Shown: one piece after another, positions 58,395 through 64,000 of the stretch
How positions within the stretch are numbered: the first letter of the stretch is position 1
How the letters are laid out: every line of letters begins with the position of its first letter
Assembly: GCA_032622095.1 (NCBI GenBank)
Contig: CP136069.1
Coordinates: 35,810,194-35,874,193, forward strand
Length of the DNA stretch: 64,000 bases
DNA from: Siphonodentalium dalli
Taxonomy: Eukaryota; Mollusca; Scaphopoda; Gadilida; Siphonodentaliidae
Direction: 5' to 3'
Translations under genes and position numbers: made by a program
The notes under the pieces: generated by a model
Seen by the model: the letters and a program-made list of their open reading frames with translations, nothing else
Told to the model about the DNA's origin: nothing
Database searches by the model: none

Positions 58395-59680
58395 ATGAGC
58401 AGGGGTTGGGAGTTGGATAATTGGGGTGGGGCAGGCTGTTTGAGGCCCCATAAAATGCCCAGTATTTTTGAAAGCGACTGTACATTGCATCTGCACGGGC
58501 AAAATCCCTTTAACGTTTTGGACACTTTTATCGTATCAATGTGCAAGCAGGCATGTTTCGCGATAGGATGGCACATTCGGTCGCAGGCCGGACCTCACGG
58601 TTTGGCTAATGAGCAGGGGTTGGGAGTTGGATAATTGGGGTGGGGCAGGCTGTTTGAGGCCCCATAAAATGCCCAGTATTTTTGAAAGCGACTGTACTTT
58701 GCATCTGCACGGGCAAAATCCCTTTAACGTTTTGGACACTTTTATCGTATCAATGTGCAAGCAGGCATGTTTCGCGATAAGACGGCACATTCGGTCGCAG
58801 GCCGGACCTCACGGTTTGGCTAATGAGCAGGGGTTGGGAGTTGGATAATTGGGGTGGGGCAGGCTGTTTTGAGGCCCAATAAAATGCCCAGTATTTTTGA
58901 AAGCGACTGTACTTTGCATCTGCACGGGCAAAATCCCTTTAACGTTTTGGACACTTGTATCGTATCAATGTGCAAGCAGGCATGTTTCGCGATAGGACGG
59001 CATATTCGGTCGCAGGCCGGACCCCACGGTTTGGCTAATGAGCAGGGGTTGGGAGTTGGATAATTGGGGTGGGGCAGGCTGTTTGAGGCCCCATAAAATG
59101 CCCAGTATTTTTGAAAGCGACTGTACTTTGCATCTGCACGGGCAAAATCCCTTTAACGATTTTGACACTTTTATCGTATCAATGTGCAAGCAGGCATGTT
59201 TCGCGATAGGACGGCACATTCGGTCGCAGGCCGAACCTCACGGTTTGGCTAATGAGCAGGGGTTGGGAGTTGGATAATTGGGGTGGGGCAGGCTGTTTTG
59301 AGGCCCCATAAAATGCCCAGTATTTTTGAAAGCGACTGTACTTTGCATCTGCACGGGCAAAATCCCTTTAACGTTTTGGACACTTGTATCGTATAAATGT
59401 GCAAGCAGGCATGTTTCGCGATAGGACGGCACATTCGGTCGCAGGCCGGACCTCACGGTTTGGCTAATGAGCAGGGGTTGGGAGTTGGATAATTGGGGTG
59501 GGGCAGGCTGTTTGAGGCCCCATAAAATGCCCAGTATTTTTGAAAGCGACTGTACATTGCATCTGAACGGGCAAAATCCCTTTAACGTTTTGGACACTTT
59601 TATCGTATCAATGTGCAAGCAGGCATGTTTCGCGATAGGATGGCACATTCGGTCGCAGGCCGGACCTCACGGTTTGGCTA
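58395..59680. repeat. Young HOR, 6 monomers, 1,286 bp (copy 3)
   Basis: Types 1 to 5 are intact (58395, 58609, 58823, 59038, 59252), matching 56251-57322 at an offset of 2,144 bp. The sixth monomer (59467) is a hybrid. The next monomer, 59681, is a type-2-like GAGGCCCAATAAAA variant without CGATAAGACGG. Near identity with the earlier copies indicates very recent amplification. Confidence 0.86.
59467..59680. repeat. Hybrid monomer, type 6 / type 1 of the young HOR
   Basis: CTGAACGGGC (A at 59566) is from type 6. CACTTTTATC (T at 59600) and GGATGGCAC are from type 1. The switch lies between 59567 and 59600, the same interval of the monomer as in the hybrid at 57323. The marker spacing alone sets this window, so it does not by itself show a hotspot. 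Confidence 0.82.
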
Positions 59681-60108
59681 ATGAGCAGGGGTTGGGAGTT
59701 GGATAATTGGGGTGGGGCAGGCTGTTTGAGGCCCAATAAAATGCCCAGTATTTTTGAAAGCGACTGTACTTTGCATCTGCACGGGCAAAATCCCTTTAAC
59801 GTTTTGGACACTTTTATCGTATCAATGTGCAAGCAGGCATGTTTCGCGATAGGACGGCACATTCGGTCGCAGGCCGGACCTCACGGTTTGGCTAATGAGC
59901 AGGGGTTGGGAGTTGGATAATTGGGGTGGGGCAAACTATTTGAGGCCCCATAAAATGCCTAGTATTTTTGAAAGCGACTGTACTTTGCATCTGCACGGGC
60001 AAAATCCCTTTAACGATTTTGACACTTTTATCGTATCAATGTGCAAGCAGGCATGTTTCGCGATAGGACGGCACATTCGGTCGCAGGCCGAACCTCACGG
60101 TTTGGCTA
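59681..60108. repeat. Two transitional monomers
   Basis: 59681 has GAGGCCCAATAAAA but otherwise common alleles. 59895 has the private GGGGCAAACTATTTGAGG and AACGATTTTGAC. They separate the young HOR from the duplicated right-end segment. Confidence 0.75.
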
Positions 60109-63100
60109 ATGAGCAGGGGTTGGGAGTTGGATAATTGGGGTGGGCCAGGCTGTTTTAAGGCCCCATAAAATGCCCAGTATTTTTGAAAGCGACTGTACTT
60201 TGCATCTGCACGGGCAAAATCCCTTTAACGTTTTGGACACTTGTATCGTATCAATGTGCAAGCAGGCATGTTTCGCGATAGGACGGCACATTCGGTCGCA
60301 GGCCGGACCTCACGGTTTGGCTAATGAGCAGGGGTTGGGAGTTGGATAATTGGGGTGGGGCAGGCTGTTTGAGGCCCCATAAAATGCCCAGTATTTTTGA
60401 AAGTGACTGTACTTTGCATCTGCACGGGCAAAATCCCATTAACGTTTTGGACACTTTTATCGTATCAATGTGCAAGCAGGCATGTTTCGCGATAGGACGG
60501 CACATTCTGTCGCAAGCCGGACCTCAGTGTTTGGCTAATGAGCAGGGGTTGGGAGTTGGATAATTGGGGTGGGGCAGGCTGTTTGAGGCCTCATAAAATG
60601 CCCAGTGTTTTTGAAAGCGACTGTACATTGCATCTGCACGGGCAAAATCCCTTTAACGTTTTGGACACTTTTATCGTATCAATGTGCAAGCAGGCATTTT
60701 CGCGATAGGATGGCACATTCGGTCGCAGGCCGGACCTCACGGTTTGGCTAATGAGCAGGGGTTGGGAGTTGGATAATTGGGTGGGGTAGGCTGTTTGAGG
60801 CCCCATAAAATGCCCAGTATTTTTGAAAGCGACTGTACTTTGCATCTGCACGGGCAAAATCCCTTTAACCTTTTGGACAATTTTATCGTAGCAATGTGCA
60901 AGCAGGCATGTTTCGCGATAGGACGGCACATTCGGTCGCAGGCCGGACCTCACGGTTTGGCTAATGAGCAGGGGTTGGGAGTTGGATAATTGGGGTGGGG
61001 CAGGCTGTTTGAGGCCCCATAAAATGCCTAGTATTTTTGAAAGCGACTGTACTTTGCATCTGCACGGGCAAAATCCCTTTAACGTTTTTGACACTTTTAT
61101 CGTATCAATGTGCAAGCAGGCATGTTTCGCGATAGGACGGCACATTCGGTCGCAGGCAGAACCTCACGGTTTGGCTAATGAGCAGGGGTTGGGAGTTGGA
61201 TAATTGGGGTGGGGCAGGCTGTTTGAGGCCCCATAAAATGCCCAGTATTTTTGAAAGCGACTGTACATTGCATCTGCACGGGCAAAATCCATTTAACGTT
61301 TTGGACACTTTTATCGTATCAATGTGCAAGCAGGCATGTTTCGCGATAGGATGGCACATTCGGTCGCAGGCCGGACCTCACGGTTTGGCTAATGAGCAGG
61401 GGTTGGGAGTTGGATAATTGGGTGGGGCAGGCTGTTTGAGGCCCCATATAATGCCCAGTATTTTTGAAAGCGACTGTACTTTGCATCTGCACGGGCAAAA
61501 TCCCTTTAACCTTTTGGACACTTTTATCGTATCAATGTGCAAGCAGGCATGTTTCGCGATAGGACGGCACATTCGGTCGCAGGCCGGACCTCACTGTTTG
61601 GCTAATGAGCAGGGGTTGGGAGTTGGATAATTGGGGTGGGGCAGGCTGTTTGAGGCCCCATAAAATGCCCAGTATTTTTGAAAGCGACTGTACATTGCAT
61701 CTGCACGGGCAAAATCCATTTAACGTTTTGGACACTTTTATCGTTTCAATGTGCAAGCAGTCATGTTTCGCGATAGGATGGCACATTCTGTCGCAGGCCG
61801 GACCTCACGGTTTGGCTAATGAGCAGGGGTTGGGAGTTGGATAATTGGGGTGGGGCAGGCTATTTGAGGCCGCATAAAATGCCTAGTATTTTTGAAAGCG
61901 ACTGTACTTTGCATCTGCACGGGCAATATCCCATTAACGTTTTTGACACTTTTATCGTATCAATGTGCAAGCAGGCATGTTTCGCGATAGGACGGCACAT
62001 TCGGTCGCAGGCCGAACCTCACGGTTTGGCTAATGAGCAGGGGTTGGGAGTTGGATAATTGGGGTGGGGCAGGCTGTTTTGAGGCCCCATAAAATGCCCA
62101 GTATTTTTGAAAGAGACTGTACTTTGCATCTGCCCGGGCAAAATCCCTTTAACGTTTTGGACACTTGTATCGTATCAATGTGCAAGCAGGCATGTTTCGC
62201 GATAGGACGGCATATTCGGTCGCAGGCCGGACCTCACGGTTTGGCTAATGAGCAGGGGTTGGCAGTTGGATAATTGGGGTGGGGCAGGCTGTTTGAGGCC
62301 CCATAAAATGCCCAGTATTTTTGAAAGCGACTGTACATTGCATCTGCACGGGCAAAATCCCTTTAACGTTTTGGACACTTTTATCGTATCAATGTGCAAG
62401 CAGGCATGTTTCGCGATAGGACGGCACATTCGGTCGCAGGCCGGACCTCACGGTTTGGCTAATGAGCAGGGGTTGGGAGTTGGATAATTGGGGTGGGGCA
62501 GGCTGTTTGAGGCCCCATAAAATGCCTAGTATTTTTGAAAGCGACTGTACTTTGCATCTGCACGGGCAAAATCCCTTTAACGATTTTGACACTTTTATCG
62601 TATCAATGTGCAAGCAGGCATGTTTCGCGATAGGACGGCACATTCGGTTGCAGGCCGAACCTCACGGTTTGGCTAATGAGCAGGGGTTGGGAGTTGGATA
62701 ATTGGGGTGGGCCAGGCTGTTTTAAGGCCCCATAAAATGCCCAGTATTTTTGAAAGCGACTGTACTTTGCATCTGCACGGGCAAAATCCCTTTAACGTTT
62801 TGGACACTTGTATTGTATCAATGTGCAAGCAGGCATGTTTCGCGATAGGACGGCACATTCGGTCGCAGGCCGGACCTCACGGTTTGGCTAATGAGCAGGG
62901 GTTGGGAGTTGGATAATTGGGGTGGGGCAGGCTGTTTGAGGCCCCATAAAAAGCCCAGTATTTTTGAAAGTGACTGTAGTTTGCATCTGCACGGGCAAAA
63001 TCCCATTAACGTTTTGGACACTTTTATCGTATCAATGTGCAAGCAGGCATGTTTCGCGATAGGACGGCACATTCTGTCGCAAGCCGGACCTCACTGTTTG

Positions 63101-64000
63101 GCTAATGAGCAGGGGTTGGGAGTTGGATAATTGGGGTGGGGCAGGCTGTTTGAGGCCCCATAAAATGCCCAGTGTTTTTGAAAGCGACTGTACATTGCAT
63201 CTGCACGGGCAAAATCCCTTTAACGTTTTGGACACTTTTATCGTATCAATGTGCAAGCAGGCATGTTTCGCGATAGGATGGCACATTCGGTCGCAGGCCG
63301 GACCTCACGGTTTGGCTAATGAGCAGGGGTTGGGAGTTGGATAATTGGGGTGGGGCAGGCTGTTTGAGGCCCCATAAAATGCCCAGTATTTTTGAAAGCG
63401 ACTGTACTTTGCATCTGCCCGGGCAAAATCCATTTAACGTTTTGGACACTTTTATCGTATCAATGTGCAAGTAGGCATGTTTCGCGATAGGACGGCACAT
63501 TCGGTCGCAGGCCGGACCTCACGGTTTGGCTAATGAGCAGGGGTTGGGAGTTGGATAATTGGGGTGGGGCAGGCTGTTTGAGGCCCATAAAATGCCCAGT
63601 ATTTTTGAAAGCGACTGTACTGTGCATCTGCACGGGCAAAATCCCTTTAACGTTTTGGACACTTTTATCGTATCAATGTGCAAGCAGGCATGTTTCGCGA
63701 TAGGACGGCACATTCGGTCGCCGGCCGGACCTCACGGTTTGGCTAATGAGCAGGGGTTGGGAGTTGGATAATTGGGGTGGGGCAGGCTGCTTGAGGCCCC
63801 ATAAAATGCCCAGTATTTTTGAAAGCGACTGTACTTTGCATCTGCACGGGCAAAATCCCTTTAACGTTTTGGACACTTTTATCGTATCAATGTGCAAGCA
63901 GGCATGTTTCGCGATAGGACGGCACATTCTGTCGCAGGCCGTACCTCACGGTTTGGCTAATGAGCAGGGGTTGGGAGTTGTATAATTGGGATGGGGCAGG
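60109..64000. repeat. Second copy of the 48-54 kb segment with internal losses
   Basis: Order and private alleles follow 48.3-54.2 kb, but the offset drops stepwise from about 11,781 to 10,280, 10,066 and finally 9,852 bp. Each drop is close to a whole number of monomers (7, 1, 1). From 62462 to the window end the match to 52610-54148 is almost exact, including CTGTAGTTTGC, CAGTGTTTTTG, CTGCCCGGGC, GTACTGTGC, GTCGCCGGCC, GGCTGCTTGAGG and GTTGTATAATTGGGATGG. Private changes include GCAGGCATTTTCGCG (missing base near 60697) and AAAAAGCCC near 62951. Confidence 0.83.
62248..62461. repeat. Probable hybrid monomer at the last offset change
   Basis: By position the 5' part corresponds to 52182 (GTACATTGC, A at 62337) and the 3' part to 52396 (GGACGGCAC, C at 62422). 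The offset falls from 10,066 to 9,852 bp here, a loss of one monomer. It lacks both the GGATGGTAC and CATAACATG alleles, as expected if the switch lies between 62337 and 62422. It also has a private GGCAGTTGG at its start. Confidence 0.65.

Larger units (their letters stand above)
1..64000. repeat. Satellite DNA array, 214-bp monomer, about 299 tandem copies
   Basis: The whole window consists of one 214-bp sequence repeated head to tail. The anchor ATGAGCAGGGGTTGGGAG recurs at 14, 228, 442 and so on at 214-bp steps up to 63746, with occasional steps of 213, 215, 203 or other lengths explained by small indels. All copies have the same orientation. Copies differ by a few substitutions, and about ten positions are dimorphic and define recurring subtypes. 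GC is about 50%. No unique DNA or mobile element interrupts the array, and both ends run off the window, so the true array is longer. Arrays of this kind are known from eukaryotic centromeres and pericentromeres. That location is inferred here, and the family is not recognised. Confidence 0.99.

Noticed and set aside
60591-61145. 184-codon - strand frame, the longest in the window (177 codons at 55808-56341 and 57952-58485)
   Set aside because: These are again fused shadow frames of successive monomers, produced by single-base indels such as the missing base near 60697. The sequence is just the repeat read in other frames.
1-64000. CRISPR-like repeat array
   Set aside because: The entire 214-bp unit is conserved; there are no short repeats separated by unique spacers and no cas genes.
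1-64000. rRNA or other multicopy gene cluster
   Set aside because: A unit of 214 bp is too short for rDNA or histone clusters, and the sequence shows no 5S rRNA internal promoter or other recognisable RNA gene.

Overview
The whole 64 kb window is one uninterrupted tandem satellite array. A basic unit of 214 bp is repeated head to tail about 299 times, always in the same orientation, from the first base to the last. I found no unique sequence, transposon insertion, orientation switch, RNA gene, CRISPR array or credible protein-coding gene. The monomer is about 50% GC and clearly G-rich on the + strand (the first full monomer has 64 G and 43 C). It keeps 11 CpG dinucleotides, an observed/expected ratio of about 0.86. 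An array this long, this regular and organised into higher-order repeats (HORs) is typical of eukaryotic centromeric or pericentromeric heterochromatin. I do not recognise the satellite family and cannot name the organism. The lack of strong CpG depletion argues mildly against a heavily methylated vertebrate-type history, but rapid homogenisation could also preserve CpGs.

The reading frames of about 79 residues on + and 84 on - that recur in every monomer are by-products of the repeat. Because 214 = 3x71+1, each monomer shifts frame relative to the last and a stop closes each frame after slightly more than one monomer. Longer apparent frames (150 to 184 codons) appear exactly where a 1-bp indel puts neighbours in phase. 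None is annotated as CDS.

The real structure is the arrangement of distinguishable monomer subtypes. From left to right: (1) 14-17,066, a region with its own subtypes, including a 203-bp monomer with an 11-bp deletion, built as 4,259-bp, 2,142-bp and 2,546-bp HORs; (2) 17,067-17,922, a run of four almost identical single monomers; (3) 18,351-24,342, an 11-mer HOR of 2,354 bp alternating with a 7-mer derivative of 1,498 bp; (4) 24,343-31,614, short local duplications (641, 427 and 1,068 bp) and a 1,499-bp 7-mer; (5) 31,829-41,463, a 13-mer of about 2,784 bp interleaved with a 1,498-bp 7-mer; (6) 43,603-48,756, two units of 2,470 and 2,684 bp carrying the same 94-bp and 5-bp deletion scars; (7) 48,757-54,964, a mosaic segment; (8) 54,965-59,680, a very young 6-mer (1,286 bp) with a 4-mer derivative (858 bp); (9) 60,109-64,000, a second copy of the 48-54 kb segment that has lost whole monomers in three steps.

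The most informative observation is that many HOR length changes can be traced to single hybrid monomers. Their 5' part matches one subtype and their 3' part another, and the lost interval equals the distance between those two subtypes in the intact unit. This is a base-level record of unequal crossover or equivalent recombination within a satellite. Each monomer also carries a G-rich tract with G-quadruplex potential and short hairpin-forming inverted repeats, so these structures recur about 300 times on one strand at 214-bp spacing.
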